Of a stretch of DNA of 64,000 nucleotides, positions 34,789 through 45,371 are shown piece after piece. The translations under genes were made by a program, and so were the position numbers. Origin of the DNA: Desulfobacteraceae bacterium (GTDB lineage Bacteria > Desulfobacterota > Desulfobacteria > Desulfobacterales > Desulfosarcinaceae); NCBI GenBank assembly GCA_027068085.1, contig JAMOUQ010000014.1:1-64000 (forward strand), given 5' to 3'. Within the stretch, counting starts at the first letter, position 1; each line of letters starts with the position of its first letter. The notes beneath the pieces are model-generated. The model searched no databases and was not told where the DNA came from. It was given only the letters and a program-made list of their open reading frames with translations.

Positions 34789-36930
34789 TCAGCTGATGCG
34801 ATAGACTTCCAGGACGTGCCGCACTTTCTTCAGTCCTGAAAGCACCCGGTTCAGATGGTCGATGTCATGAACCGAAAGGGTGAAGCGGCTTTCGACCGTC
34901 CGGTCGTCCCGGGTCTCGGTCTTGGCGCTCAGGATATTGGCTCCGTGTTTGCTGATTATCGATGCCACATCGGCCAGGAGCCCCACCCGGTCCAGCGAAC
35001 GGATCACGATCTTGACCGGAAACTGTTCCTCGGTCTCCACGGCCCACTCGACTTCGATCTGTCTTTCCGGGTTCATTTTCAGTGCGTTGACACAACTGGT
35101 GCGATGGACGGTCACCCCGAATCCGCGGGTGATATAGCCTATGATGGGATCCCCCGGTACCGGCTGGCAACATTTGCCGAAACGAACCAAAATATCGTCC
35201 ACGCCCTTGACCGTCACACCGGAGCCGGTCCTTTTTTTGCGCATCCTTCCCATCAGCCGGTTGAGCAGGGACTCCTGTTCCACCTCTTCCGGCTTGGGCA
35301 TGATGCGGCGCACCACCTGGAGCGGGGTTATCTTGCCGTAACCGATACTGATGATAAGGTCATCGACCGACTTGAAGCCGAACCCCTCGGCCACCTGTTC
35401 CATCTGCTCCGACTTGACCAGGGTGCTGAAATTGAGGCGGTACTTGCGAAAGGCCTTTTCGCACATTTCCCGGCCCAGGGTGAGGCTGCGCTCTTTTTCC
35501 TGTATCTTTATCCACTGGCGGATACGCGAACGGGCCTTGACGGTCTTGACGAAATTGAGCCAGTCCTTGCTGGGATGATGGCCTTTCTGGGTTATTATCT
35601 CCACAATCTCCCCGGTCTGCAGCTCGTACTTGAGGGGCACCATCCGGCCGTTGACCTTGGCTCCCACGCACTGATTGCCCACCTCGGAATGGATCTGGTA
35701 GGCGAAATCGACCGGCGTTGCTCCCTTGGGAAGGGTCTTGATGTCTCCTTTGGGCGAAAAGACGTAGACTTCGTCGGGGAAAAGATCTATGCGCACGTTT
35801 TCCAGGAACTCCTTGGGGTCCCTGAAATTGGCCTGGTTTTCGACCAGCTGCTGAACCCAGGCGAAGGTGGCGGCGGTCTTGGGATCGGCCGTCCGGCCCT
35901 CCTTGTAACTCCAGTGGGCGGCGATGCCCGACTCGGCAACCCGGTCCATCTCCCGGGTCCTGATCTGGATCTCGACCCGTTCACCGAAAGGACCGATCAC
36001 CGTGGTGTGAAGGGACTGGTACATGTTCGGCTTGGGCATTCCGATGTAATCCTTGAATTTCTTGGCGATCGGTTTCCAAAGGGAATGCACCACCCCCAGG
36101 GCCTCGTAACAATGAGGGACGGTATCGAGGATGATGCGGAAGGCAATGATATCGTAGACGTCCTCGAAGGCCAGGTTCTGTTTCACCATCTTCTGGTAAA
36201 TGCTGTAGAAATTCTTGTACCTGCCCAGGACCTCGCACTGGAGGCGGTTTTCCTCCATCTTCTGCCTGATGATCCGCTTTACCGTCTCGATGTAACTTTC
36301 ACGCTCCTCCTTGTCCTTGGCCACCCGGGCCTCGATCCGGGCGTATTCTTCGGGCATCAGATGCTTGAAAGAGACGTTCTCCAGCTCGTTCTTGATCCAG
36401 TAGATACCAAGCCGGGCCGCAATGGGCGCGTATATGTCCAGAGTCTCCTGGGCTATCTTGCGGCGCTTGGCCTCGCTGCGATGGTACTGCAGGGTGCGCA
36501 TGTTGTGGAGGCGGTCGGCCAGCTTGATCATGATAACCCTGATATCGTCGGCCATGGCCAGGATCATCTTGCGGATGCTTTCCGCCTCCCGGGCCTGGGA
36601 GCTGGAAAAAGGCAGCTTGCTGAGCTTGGTCACACCGGCCACGATGTGCCTGACCTCGGGGCCGAACATCTCTTCCAGTTCCTGCTCGGTGGCGTGGGTG
36701 TCCTCGATCACGTCGTGCAGCAGGCCGGCAGCCACACTGACCACGTCCAGCCGCATGTCAGCCAGGATGCCGGCGACTTCCAGGGGGTGGGAAAGGTAGG
36801 GCTCGCCTGACAGGCGCATCTGGCCGTCGTGAACCTTGGCCGAATAGATATACGCCCGGTCGATAAGCTGAAGGTCAGCTTCGGGATTGTACTCGCTTAT
36901 TTTGTCGATAATGTCGCTTATTCGAATCAT
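34789..36930 (-). CDS. Bifunctional (p)ppGpp synthetase/hydrolase (Rel/SpoT)
   Basis: 713 residues. Order: HD hydrolase (AAGLLHDVIEDT), synthetase domain, TGS domain (VYVFSPKGDIKTLPKGATPVDFAY), a helical and zinc-finger region with RFGKCCQPVPGD, and a C-terminal ACT domain. Both catalytic domains look intact, so it should make and break (p)ppGpp in the stringent response. Start ATG 36930 (MIRISD). It is the last gene of the long minus-strand block, about 180 nt after proS, with a large hairpin in its leader. Confidence 0.95.
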   Translation of the reverse strand: MIRISDIIDKISEYNPEADLQLIDRAYIYSAKVHDGQMRLSGEPYLSHPLEVAGILADMRLDVVSVAAGLLHDVIEDTHATEQELEEMFGPEVRHIVAGVTKLSKLPFSSSQAREAESIRKMILAMADDIRVIMIKLADRLHNMRTLQYHRSEAKRRKIAQETLDIYAPIAARLGIYWIKNELENVSFKHLMPEEYARIEARVAKDKEERESYIETVKRIIRQKMEENRLQCEVLGRYKNFYSIYQKMVKQNLAFEDVYDIIAFRIILDTVPHCYEALGVVHSLWKPIAKKFKDYIGMPKPNMYQSLHTTVIGPFGERVEIQIRTREMDRVAESGIAAHWSYKEGRTADPKTAATFAWVQQLVENQANFRDPKEFLENVRIDLFPDEVYVFSPKGDIKTLPKGATPVDFAYQIHSEVGNQCVGAKVNGRMVPLKYELQTGEIVEIITQKGHHPSKDWLNFVKTVKARSRIRQWIKIQEKERSLTLGREMCEKAFRKYRLNFSTLVKSEQMEQVAEGFGFKSVDDLIISIGYGKITPLQVVRRIMPKPEEVEQESLLNRLMGRMRKKRTGSGVTVKGVDDILVRFGKCCQPVPGDPIIGYITRGFGVTVHRTSCVNALKMNPERQIEVEWAVETEEQFPVKIVIRSLDRVGLLADVASIISKHGANILSAKTETRDDRTVESRFTLSVHDIDHLNRVLSGLKKVRHVLEVYRIS

Positions 36931-36945
36931 AGCCGGCCTTAAACA

Positions 36946-36994
36946 GGCACCTGCCCCATGTCTCCGCAACTGTTGCGGACATCCGGCAGGTGCC
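36946..36994 (-). promoter_or_regulatory. Long hairpin in the leader of the rel gene
   Basis: GGCACCTGCC (36946-36955) pairs perfectly with GGCAGGTGCC (36985-36994), and inside it CCGCAA (36964-36969) pairs with TTGCGG (36973-36978) around CTG. It ends about 15 nt before the rel ATG, so it could affect translation. No T-run follows on the coding strand, so it is not a simple terminator. Confidence 0.6.
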
Positions 36995-37112
36995 GTGAAA
37001 TCCTGGGACAGCCCCGGCCTGCCCATCGGAAAACCGTCAATCCGGGTATAAGGCAGGTCAGCGTCATGCGCAACTGGCTATCTTTCCGGGCGCCGGCGGC
37101 CGTCTTCCGCCG

Positions 37113-38630
37113 TCAATAGGCCTTGGCAAATACCGCCCGCTGCCGGCTGGGCCTGCCGCAGCAGATGCATCTGCCGTCTTCCTTGCCGCCCTCAAAGGGA
37201 AGGCAGCGGATGGAAACGGTCAAATCCTCCTTCAGCCTGGTCTCACAGGCAGCGTCACCGCACCAGTGACACAGGGCGAACCCGCCGTGGATTTCAGGTT
37301 TGTCAGAATTTTGCGGCGTAAAATAAGCGTAAAAGTCATCCTTTTGGTCGATCTTTTGGGTGTGCCGGTTGCGGAAATCGAGGGCCCGCCGGAACAGGTT
37401 GGCCTGGATCTGGTCCAGAATCCCGGTCACGCTTCCCACGAATTCCTTCCAGGGCAGGCTGGCCTTGTCCCGGGGCGCCTTGTCCCGCCGGCCGAAAAAA
37501 ACCGAACTGCCGGCAAGGTCCCTGGGACCTATCTCGACCCTGATCGGCACTCCCTTCTTTATCCATTCCCAGTTACGCGCCCCGCCCAGCTGGCGCCGGT
37601 CGATCTCCACCTGCACCGGCCGGCCGCAATAGAGCTGCTTTCCAAGCTCGGCGGCAATCCGGTCCGTATACTCCATGACCGGCTGCCGGTCGGAGTCCTT
37701 TCTGACGATCGGCATGAGAACCACGTGGGCCGGGGCGACCCGGGGAGGAATCACCAGCCCGTCGTCGTCACCGTGGGTCATGATGAGCCCGCCGATGAGC
37801 CTGGTGGAGGCCCCCCAGGAAGTTGTCCAGGCGTATTGCTCGGTCTCCCGGTCGGTCTGGAAGCGGATGTCAGAGGCCCGGGCGAAATTCTGGCCCAGGA
37901 AATGGGAAGTTCCGGCCTGAAGGGCTTTGCGGTCCTGCATCATGGCCTCGATGCACTGTGTGTCCACAGCGCCGGGAAAACGCTCGGCCTCGGTCTTGCG
38001 CCCCTTGATCACCGGCATGGCCAGGAATTCCTCGGCCAGGCGGGCATATACGGAAAGCATCAGCTCGGTCCGCTCCATGGCTTCTTCGGCCGTGGCATGG
38101 GCCGTGTGCCCTTCCTGCCAGAGAAACTCGCTCGTGCGCAGGAAAATGCGGGTGCGCATTTCCCAGCGCACCACGTTGCACCACTGGTTGATAAGCAGGG
38201 GCAGGTCACGGTAGCTGCGGACCCACCTTGAAAACGACTCGCCGATGATGGTCTCGGAAGTTGGCCGCACCACCAGCGGCTCGGTCAGCCGGCCTCCGGG
38301 CACGAGCCCCCCTTCGGGTCCTTTTTCAAGCCGGTGGTGGGTGACAACGGCGCATTCCTTGGCGAAACCTTCCACGTGCTCGGCTTCCTTTTCCAGAAAA
38401 CTGAGCGGTATGAACAGCGGGAAATAGGCATTTTTGACGCCGGTGGCCTTGAACATGGCGTCCAGCTCCCGCTGGATGTTCTCCCAGAGGGCAAAGCCCC
38501 AGGGTTTTATCACCATGCATCCTCTGACCGGAGACCTTTCGGCCAGGTCCGAGGCCCTGACCACCTGTTGATACCATTCGGGATAGTCTTCACTTCTTCT
38601 GGGCGAGATCGCGTTCTGTGCTTTGGCCAT
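37113..38630 (-). CDS. proS: Prolyl-tRNA synthetase, archaeal/eukaryote-like type
   Basis: 505 residues. Class II motifs are present (PVRGCMVIKPWGFALWENIQ as the start of the core, RPTSETIIGESFSRWVRSYRDLPL for motif 2 region). The C-terminal zinc-binding domain CHWCGDAACE...CICCG and the terminal KAY place it with the archaeal-type (ProS type 3) enzymes, which lack the bacterial editing insert. It charges tRNA-Pro. Start ATG 38630, after GAGGGG. Its first 41 nt overlap the end of ispG. Confidence 0.95.
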   Translation of the reverse strand: MAKAQNAISPRRSEDYPEWYQQVVRASDLAERSPVRGCMVIKPWGFALWENIQRELDAMFKATGVKNAYFPLFIPLSFLEKEAEHVEGFAKECAVVTHHRLEKGPEGGLVPGGRLTEPLVVRPTSETIIGESFSRWVRSYRDLPLLINQWCNVVRWEMRTRIFLRTSEFLWQEGHTAHATAEEAMERTELMLSVYARLAEEFLAMPVIKGRKTEAERFPGAVDTQCIEAMMQDRKALQAGTSHFLGQNFARASDIRFQTDRETEQYAWTTSWGASTRLIGGLIMTHGDDDGLVIPPRVAPAHVVLMPIVRKDSDRQPVMEYTDRIAAELGKQLYCGRPVQVEIDRRQLGGARNWEWIKKGVPIRVEIGPRDLAGSSVFFGRRDKAPRDKASLPWKEFVGSVTGILDQIQANLFRRALDFRNRHTQKIDQKDDFYAYFTPQNSDKPEIHGGFALCHWCGDAACETRLKEDLTVSIRCLPFEGGKEDGRCICCGRPSRQRAVFAKAY

Positions 38631-39729
38631 TTTCCCCTCTATCGACATTGGCTTGATATTGTTCCACCCAACGGTCCACTTCCTCGAGCAAGGCCGTCAC
38701 CAGGTTCTGCTCCGCAACCTTTCCCAGCATCCGGCCCTTTGCAAACAGTATTCCCAGGCCCCGGCCGCCGGCCACGCCCACGTCGGCCTCGCGGGCTTCG
38801 CCCGGTCCGTTGACCACGCACCCCATGACCGCAACCTTGATGGGAGCCCGGCAGGTCAGCAGGGCGCGCTCAACCTTTTCCAGGAGCCCGAACAGGTCTA
38901 TCTCACACCGGCCGCAGGTGGGGCAGGAAATTATCTCCGGACCGCAGCGCCGTATACCAAGGGACCCGAGAATTTCGAATCCGACCCTTACCTCTTCAAC
39001 CGGATCGCGGGTAAGCGATACCCGCAAGGTGTCCCCGATGCCTTCTGCCAGCAGCATGCCGATACCCAGGGCCGATTTGACCGTGCCCGCAAGCAGCCCC
39101 CCGGCCTCGGTAACCCCCAGATGGAGAGGGTAGTCGGTCCTGCCGGCCAGCAGGCGGTAGGCCTTCACCGTGCGCCCAACGTCAGAGGCCTTGAGGGAGA
39201 TCTTGATCTGGTCGAAACCAAGGGACTCCAGCATGGCAACCTGCCGCAGGGCGCTTTCCACCATGGCTTCGGCCGTAGCCCCGCCATGGCGCCGCATCAA
39301 ATCCTTGTCCAGGGAACCGGCATTGACCCCGATCCTGATGGGCAGGCCGTGGGCGCGGGCGCAATCCACCACCTTTGCCACCCTGGCAGCGCCGCCGATG
39401 TTTCCGGGATTGATACGCAGACCGTCGGCCCCGGCTTCGGCTGCGGCCAGTGCCAGGCGGTGGTCGAAATGAATATCGGCCACCAGGGGGATGCCTATGG
39501 CTGCCCTGATTTTTGTGATAGCCCGGGCCGCTTCCCGGTCGACGACCGCCACCCGCACGATTTCACAGCCGGCATCCTCCAGACGCCTGATCTGCCTTAG
39601 CGTGGCTTCCACGTCGGCCGTGGGAGTATTGGTCATGGACTGCACCGTAACCGGGGCCCCGCCCCCCACAAACAGGCCGCCGAGCCTTATCCTGCGGGTT
39701 GCGCGTCTGGGGGCTACGATGCTTTCCAT
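38590..39729 (-). CDS. ispG: (E)-4-hydroxy-3-methylbut-2-enyl-diphosphate synthase
   Basis: 379 residues. TIM-barrel N-terminus (VTVQSMTNTPTADVEAT) and a C-terminal [4Fe-4S] domain with C-x2-C (SCPTCGRCE) and GCVVNGPGE. It converts MEcPP to HMBPP in the MEP isoprenoid pathway and needs reduced ferredoxin or flavodoxin. The 41-nt overlap with proS implies translational coupling. Confidence 0.95.
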   Translation of the reverse strand: MESIVAPRRATRRIRLGGLFVGGGAPVTVQSMTNTPTADVEATLRQIRRLEDAGCEIVRVAVVDREAARAITKIRAAIGIPLVADIHFDHRLALAAAEAGADGLRINPGNIGGAARVAKVVDCARAHGLPIRIGVNAGSLDKDLMRRHGGATAEAMVESALRQVAMLESLGFDQIKISLKASDVGRTVKAYRLLAGRTDYPLHLGVTEAGGLLAGTVKSALGIGMLLAEGIGDTLRVSLTRDPVEEVRVGFEILGSLGIRRCGPEIISCPTCGRCEIDLFGLLEKVERALLTCRAPIKVAVMGCVVNGPGEAREADVGVAGGRGLGILFAKGRMLGKVAEQNLVTALLEEVDRWVEQYQANVDRGENGQSTERDLAQKK

Positions 39730-39732
39730 GGA

Positions 39733-40359
39733 CTAGACCACAGCGCAGAAAGGATTGGTGCGTTTTTCCCGGCCGATGGTGGTGGTTCCCATGTGTCCCG
39801 GATAAACCACCACATCATCGTCCAGTACGAACAGTTTTTTCTGAATCGCCGCAATAAGGGTATTGTAATCGCCGCCCGGAAAATCGGTCCGGCCGATTGA
39901 ACCGGCAAACAGGGTATCGCCCACGAAAACCGCGTCTTCAACCAGCAGAGAGATCCCGCCGGGAGTGTGGCCTGGGGTGTGGATGACTTTGAATACCAGA
40001 TCGCCCACCCGGATCCGGTCTCCGTCTTCCAGCAGCCTGTCCGGAGGCGGTGAACTTTCAACCTTGAAGCCCCAGGCCGCCCCGCTTTCGGCCAGCCTGT
40101 CCAGCATGGGGGCATCGAGACGGTGAATCATCAGCTCGGCGCCGGTGACCTCCTTGACGCGTCTGTTGGCCCCCACGTGATCGAAGTGCCCGTGGGTGTC
40201 GATGATGGCCCTTGCGGTCAGGCCGTCTTGGGCCAGAGCCATCAGGATCCTGTCGGCCTCGTCTCCGGGATCAATCACCGCCGCCTGGCGGGTCTGCTCG
40301 CATCCTACGATGTAACAATTGGCCATGATGGGACCAACCGTCATGGATTTGATGATCAA
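39733..40359 (-). CDS. MBL-fold metallohydrolase (glyoxalase II-like)
   Basis: 208 residues. The metal motif THGHFDH (about 55-61), then later HTPGHTPG and GDTLFAGSIGRTD, are typical of hydroxyacylglutathione hydrolase-like proteins of about 200 residues. The substrate is likely a thioester, not established. The start is a TTG at 40359 with GAGGAGG five bases upstream; the first in-frame ATG (codon 6) is too far from it. Confidence 0.87.
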   Translation of the reverse strand: MIIKSMTVGPIMANCYIVGCEQTRQAAVIDPGDEADRILMALAQDGLTARAIIDTHGHFDHVGANRRVKEVTGAELMIHRLDAPMLDRLAESGAAWGFKVESSPPPDRLLEDGDRIRVGDLVFKVIHTPGHTPGGISLLVEDAVFVGDTLFAGSIGRTDFPGGDYNTLIAAIQKKLFVLDDDVVVYPGHMGTTTIGREKRTNPFCAVV

Positions 40360-40369
40360 GTCAACCTCC

Positions 40370-40834
40370 TCATTGGCTTTTCTCGTAATTCGTGACCGCC
40401 GGCACAGGTTCCGGAATCTCCAGCCGCTTTTGCTCCAATGCCTTGCGGACAGCGTCCAGAATACCGTTGATAAAAGCTCCGGATTCCTCGGTTCCGAATT
40501 TCTTGCCGATATCCACGGCCTCGTTGATGGATACCTTCAGGGGGATGTCCGGGCAAAACAGCATCTCGTAAACCGCCATACGCAGCACATTGCGGTCGAC
40601 ACAGGCCATCCGGTTCACTTTCCAGTTGTTCGAATACTGCTCGATCACCCGGTCCAGCCTCTCCCGGTTCGCCAGAACCCCCCTGACCAGCGTGTAGTAG
40701 AATTCCTTTGTCGCCTTGGGGGGCGGAAAATTGCGGCAATGCCTGGCAAAAGCCTCTTCCGGGTCCAGACGGCTCATATCTATGGAATAAAGAGCCTGCA
40801 TGGCCGCTTCCCTGGCCTGACGCCTGCGTCCCAT
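40370..40834 (-). CDS. nusB: Transcription antitermination protein NusB
   Basis: 154 residues, all-helical. The N-terminal RRRQAREAAMQALYSID is the conserved boxA-binding arginine region; EFYYTLVRGVLANRERLD and INEAVDIGKKFGTEESGAFING are also typical. It binds boxA with NusE for rRNA antitermination. I start at ATG 40834 (MGRRRQ). The usual ribH-nusB order is kept. Confidence 0.93.
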   Translation of the reverse strand: MGRRRQAREAAMQALYSIDMSRLDPEEAFARHCRNFPPPKATKEFYYTLVRGVLANRERLDRVIEQYSNNWKVNRMACVDRNVLRMAVYEMLFCPDIPLKVSINEAVDIGKKFGTEESGAFINGILDAVRKALEQKRLEIPEPVPAVTNYEKSQ

Positions 40835-40836
40835 GG

Positions 40837-41310
40837 TCAAAATTTTTCCACCTTCTGCATGAGGTTGGCCATCTCCACAGCTGCCACGGCAGCGCTCCAG
40901 CCCTTGTTGCCGGCCTTGGTGCCGGCCCGCTCGATGGCCTGCTCGATGGAATCGGTGGTGATCACGCCGAAAATCACCGGCACGCCGGCTTCAAGCCCCA
41001 CCTGGGCCACACCCTTGGAAACCTCGGCGCTGACATAATCGAAATGGGGTGTCGACCCCCTGATGACCGCCCCAAGACAGATCACGGCATCGTGCTTGCC
41101 GCAGGCGGCAACCTTTTGGGCCACCAGGGGAATTTCAAAGGCCCCCGGGACCTTGACGATGTCGATATCGCCATCTGCCGCTCCGCTGCGCAGCAGGGCG
41201 TCCACGGCGCCTTCTGCCAGCTTGGCGGTAATGAAATCGTTGAAACGGCTCACTATGATGGCGAACTTCTTCCCCTCGGCGATCAAACCGGCTTCTATTA
41301 TATTAGGCAT
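40837..41310 (-). CDS. ribH: 6,7-dimethyl-8-ribityllumazine synthase
   Basis: 157 residues. The [16 protein letters not shown] start, [25 protein letters not shown] and NKGWSAA segments match RibH. It joins the pyrimidine from RibD with the DHBP from RibBA in a large icosahedral or pentameric assembly. AGGTGG precedes ATG 41310; the frame continues upstream without support. 13 nt after ribBA. Confidence 0.95.
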   Translation of the reverse strand: MPNIIEAGLIAEGKKFAIIVSRFNDFITAKLAEGAVDALLRSGAADGDIDIVKVPGAFEIPLVAQKVAACGKHDAVICLGAVIRGSTPHFDYVSAEVSKGVAQVGLEAGVPVIFGVITTDSIEQAIERAGTKAGNKGWSAAVAAVEMANLMQKVEKF

Positions 41311-41323
41311 CAATCCACCTCCG

Positions 41324-42544
<1,221 letters not shown>

Positions 42545-42631
42545 GGTTGCAACTACTCCTTGGATCCAGATATTTTCATCGCGGCCGTGGCGGCCGCGGT
42601 CCGCTCGACAGGATAACGGAACACCCTTATT

Positions 42632-43294
42632 CTAAGACAGGAAACCCTTTTGCGCCAGAAAATCGAGATCCAGGCGCCGGTCTTTCCCGCCGTTGCCGCC
42701 GGCCCGTCCGGCGGCGGTGAATTTTTCCACATACTTGCCGATGATGTCGGTCTCGATGTTGACCGCATCGCCCACCTGCTTCTGCCCGATGGTGGTAATC
42801 ACGGCGGTATGGGGAATGATGCTTACCCGGAAACTGCCGCTGTCGCAAGCATTAATGGTGAGGCTGATGCCGTCGACAGCCACCGATCCCTTGGCTATCA
42901 TGTAACGGGCAAGCCGCTCGGGCACCCTGAACCTGCAGATTACGGCATTGGCCTGAGTCCGTCTTTCGGCCAGAGTCCCGGTCCCGTCCACGTGGCCGGT
43001 GACCAGGTGCCCGTCCAGGCGGTCGGAAAGGCGCAGGGCGCGCTCCAGGTTCACCTTGTCTCCGGGACGGAGGGCTCCCAGGGTGGTCCGCTGCATGGTC
43101 TCCGGCGAAACGTCGACCGCAAAACGCCTGCCGGCCAGGGTCACGGCCGTCAGGCAGGCCCCGTTGACCGCGATGCTGTCGCCAACACCGGTGCCGTCAA
43201 GATCGAAGCCGGCCTCGATTTCCAGGCGGGCCGCCTGGCCACTTCTGCCGATGGCAACTATCGATCCCTGGCCTTCTATGATTCCGGTAAACAT
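42632..43294 (-). CDS. ribE: Riboflavin synthase alpha chain
   Basis: 220 residues, two tandem lumazine-binding repeats: [15 protein letters not shown] and [11 protein letters not shown] in the first, [13 protein letters not shown] and DGISLTIN in the second. It dismutates two lumazines into riboflavin. Positioned between ribD (2 nt gap) and ribBA. Confidence 0.95.
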   Translation of the reverse strand: MFTGIIEGQGSIVAIGRSGQAARLEIEAGFDLDGTGVGDSIAVNGACLTAVTLAGRRFAVDVSPETMQRTTLGALRPGDKVNLERALRLSDRLDGHLVTGHVDGTGTLAERRTQANAVICRFRVPERLARYMIAKGSVAVDGISLTINACDSGSFRVSIIPHTAVITTIGQKQVGDAVNIETDIIGKYVEKFTAAGRAGGNGGKDRRLDLDFLAQKGFLS

Positions 43295-43296
43295 GA

Positions 43297-44403
43297 TCAG
43301 ATCCCTGAAACGTTAAGGTACCCTTCCACCAGGATGTCCTCTCCCACCGGACGGACCTGCATATCGTGCACTTTGAGGCATTCACTCATCTTTTGCGGTC
43401 CCCGGCCGCGGCACAGGGGCACTCCGTCGTCACCGCCCAGGATCTTGGGGGCATAGAAAAACATCACCTTGTCGACCAGCCCGCAAGCCAGGAAACGGCC
43501 GGCCACCGTGGCACCGCCTTCAACCAGCAGGCTGGTTACCTGCTGGTTTGCCAGCCAACGCATCAGGGCCTTGAGGTCCACCCGGCCATTGTCAAGATCC
43601 ATGACGACACACCTGGCGCCTGTCTTGCGCACCTGTTCCAGCCTGCCTTCATCGACACCGCGGCCGCAAACGATCCAGGTGGGAGCATCCGATTCAAGGT
43701 GCAGCACCCTGGCAGCGGGATCGATGGACAGCCCGGTATCGAGGATGATCCTGACAGGATCCCTGCCTCCGCCTTCAGGCAGGCGGGCGGTCAGGCTCGG
43801 ATCGTCGGCCCTGACCGTGCCTATCCCCACCAGGATGGCATCGAGCCTGTGCCGCAGGCGGTGAACCAGGGCCCTGGACTCTGCCCCGCTCACCCAGCGG
43901 GCGTCACCGCCGGCGGTGGCGATCCTGCCGTCCAGGGTCATGGCGCTTTTCAATACCACCCAGGGCAGGCCGGTCCGGACGTACTTGACAAAGGCTTCAT
44001 TCAGCTTAAGGGCCTGGTCCCGGCAAACTCCGCAGACCACCTCGATGCCGCTTTCTTCCAGACGACGGATCCCGCCGCCGGTGACATGGGGATTGGGATC
44101 CTCCATGGCCACCACCACCTTGGCGATACCGGCGCGGATTACCGCCTCGCTGCACGGGGGGGTGCGTCCATGATGGTTGCAGGGCTCGAGGGTAACATAC
44201 AGAGTCGCTCCGTCTGCCTCCGGACCGGCATCGGCGATGGCTTCGACCTCGGCATGGGGTCCTCCCACCCGGCGGTGATAACCCCGGCCGACGATCCGGC
44301 CCCCTTTTACCAGCACGGCCCCCACCATGGGATTGGGCGAGGTGTACCCCGCGCCCCCGGCCGCCAGCTCCAGGGCCAGGCGCATGTATCCTGCATCGTC
44401 CAT
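43297..44403 (-). CDS. ribD: Bifunctional pyrimidine deaminase/reductase RibD
   Basis: 368 residues. N-terminal deaminase with GGPHAEVEAI and the zinc motif EPCNHHGRTPPC; C-terminal reductase with DGRIATAGGDARWVSG and LLVEGGATVAG. It performs the second and third steps of the GTP branch of riboflavin synthesis. Its start overlaps the nrdR stop by one base. Confidence 0.95.
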   Translation of the reverse strand: MDDAGYMRLALELAAGGAGYTSPNPMVGAVLVKGGRIVGRGYHRRVGGPHAEVEAIADAGPEADGATLYVTLEPCNHHGRTPPCSEAVIRAGIAKVVVAMEDPNPHVTGGGIRRLEESGIEVVCGVCRDQALKLNEAFVKYVRTGLPWVVLKSAMTLDGRIATAGGDARWVSGAESRALVHRLRHRLDAILVGIGTVRADDPSLTARLPEGGGRDPVRIILDTGLSIDPAARVLHLESDAPTWIVCGRGVDEGRLEQVRKTGARCVVMDLDNGRVDLKALMRWLANQQVTSLLVEGGATVAGRFLACGLVDKVMFFYAPKILGGDDGVPLCRGRGPQKMSECLKVHDMQVRPVGEDILVEGYLNVSGI

Positions 44404-44858
44404 TACTTGTTGCTCAAAAGACTCTTCAGTTCCGACAAAAAATCGTTTACGTCCTTGAATTCACGATAGACCGAGGCAAAACGGACGTAAGCGATGTCGT
44501 TCAGTTTGTGCAGCTTGGCCATGACCTTTTCACCGATGTGATGGGAAGGGATCTCCTTTTCACCGGTCTCCCGCAGGTCCCGCTCCAGATCGTCGATGAA
44601 GGCCTCTATCAGGTTCATGCTGATATCGAGCTTTTCACAGGCCTTGAGGATGCCGATCCTTACCTTGTCCCGGCTGAATTCTTCACGCCGCCCGTCTTTC
44701 TTGATAATCATGATGGGGATTTCTTCAATATGCTCGTAGGTGGTAAACCGCCGGGTACACACCAGGCACTCGCGCCGGCGCCTGATTGCCATGCCGTCCT
44801 TGCTGACCCTGGAATCGATTACCTTGTTGTCTAACTCCCCGCAAAACGGACACTTCAT
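44403..44858 (-). CDS. nrdR: Transcriptional regulator NrdR
   Basis: 151 residues. Zinc ribbon MKCPFCG...CLVCTRRFTTYE and the ATP-cone that follows (IIKKDGRREEFSRDK) identify NrdR, the nucleotide-sensing repressor of ribonucleotide reductase genes. Start set at ATG 44858, with GGAGGT at a proper distance; an upstream ATG at 44864 would touch that ribosome site. Confidence 0.95.
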   Translation of the reverse strand: MKCPFCGELDNKVIDSRVSKDGMAIRRRRECLVCTRRFTTYEHIEEIPIMIIKKDGRREEFSRDKVRIGILKACEKLDISMNLIEAFIDDLERDLRETGEKEIPSHHIGEKVMAKLHKLNDIAYVRFASVYREFKDVNDFLSELKSLLSNK

Positions 44859-44876
44859 GGACATACCTCCGCTGTT

Positions 44877-45341
44877 TTAGCTGGGATCGAGATGATGAAC
44901 GCCGATATGGGCTTCTTCCAGCATTTCGCGGGCCAGTTCGTCCTGGTACCCGTGCTGGTAATATATGGCCCTGATACCTGCATTGATTATCATCCTGGCA
45001 CAGATGGAACAGGGCTGATTGGTGCAGTACAGGTCAGCTCCCTTGATGGAGACCCCGTGATAGGCAGCCTGGATGATGGCATTTTGCTCGGCGTGAATAC
45101 CGCGGCACAATTCGTGGCGCTGTCCGGAGGGCACGTTCAGCTTTTCCCGCAGGCATCCGGTCTCGGCGCAATGGGGAACCCCGCCGGGAGCGCCGTTGTA
45201 GCCGGTTGCCAGGATGCGCCGATCCTTGACCAGCACGGCTCCCACCGCACGCCGCAGGCAGGTGGAACGCCGGGCCACCAGGATGGCGATATCCATGAAA
45301 TAGCTGTTCCAGGAGGGCCGGCCCGGGCTGTCTGCGCTCAT
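44877..45341 (-). CDS. dCMP deaminase family protein
   Basis: 154 residues. The cytidine/deoxycytidylate deaminase zinc site is complete: HAEQNAI with the catalytic Glu, and PCSIC. The CxxC...H elements upstream and the length match ComEB/dCMP deaminases. It provides dUMP for thymidylate synthesis. Placed between glyA and nrdR in the usual order. Confidence 0.92.
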   Translation of the reverse strand: MSADSPGRPSWNSYFMDIAILVARRSTCLRRAVGAVLVKDRRILATGYNGAPGGVPHCAETGCLREKLNVPSGQRHELCRGIHAEQNAIIQAAYHGVSIKGADLYCTNQPCSICARMIINAGIRAIYYQHGYQDELAREMLEEAHIGVHHLDPS

Positions 45342-45371
45342 TGGCTCTTCCTTCCGGTTTCAGTCGGGATC

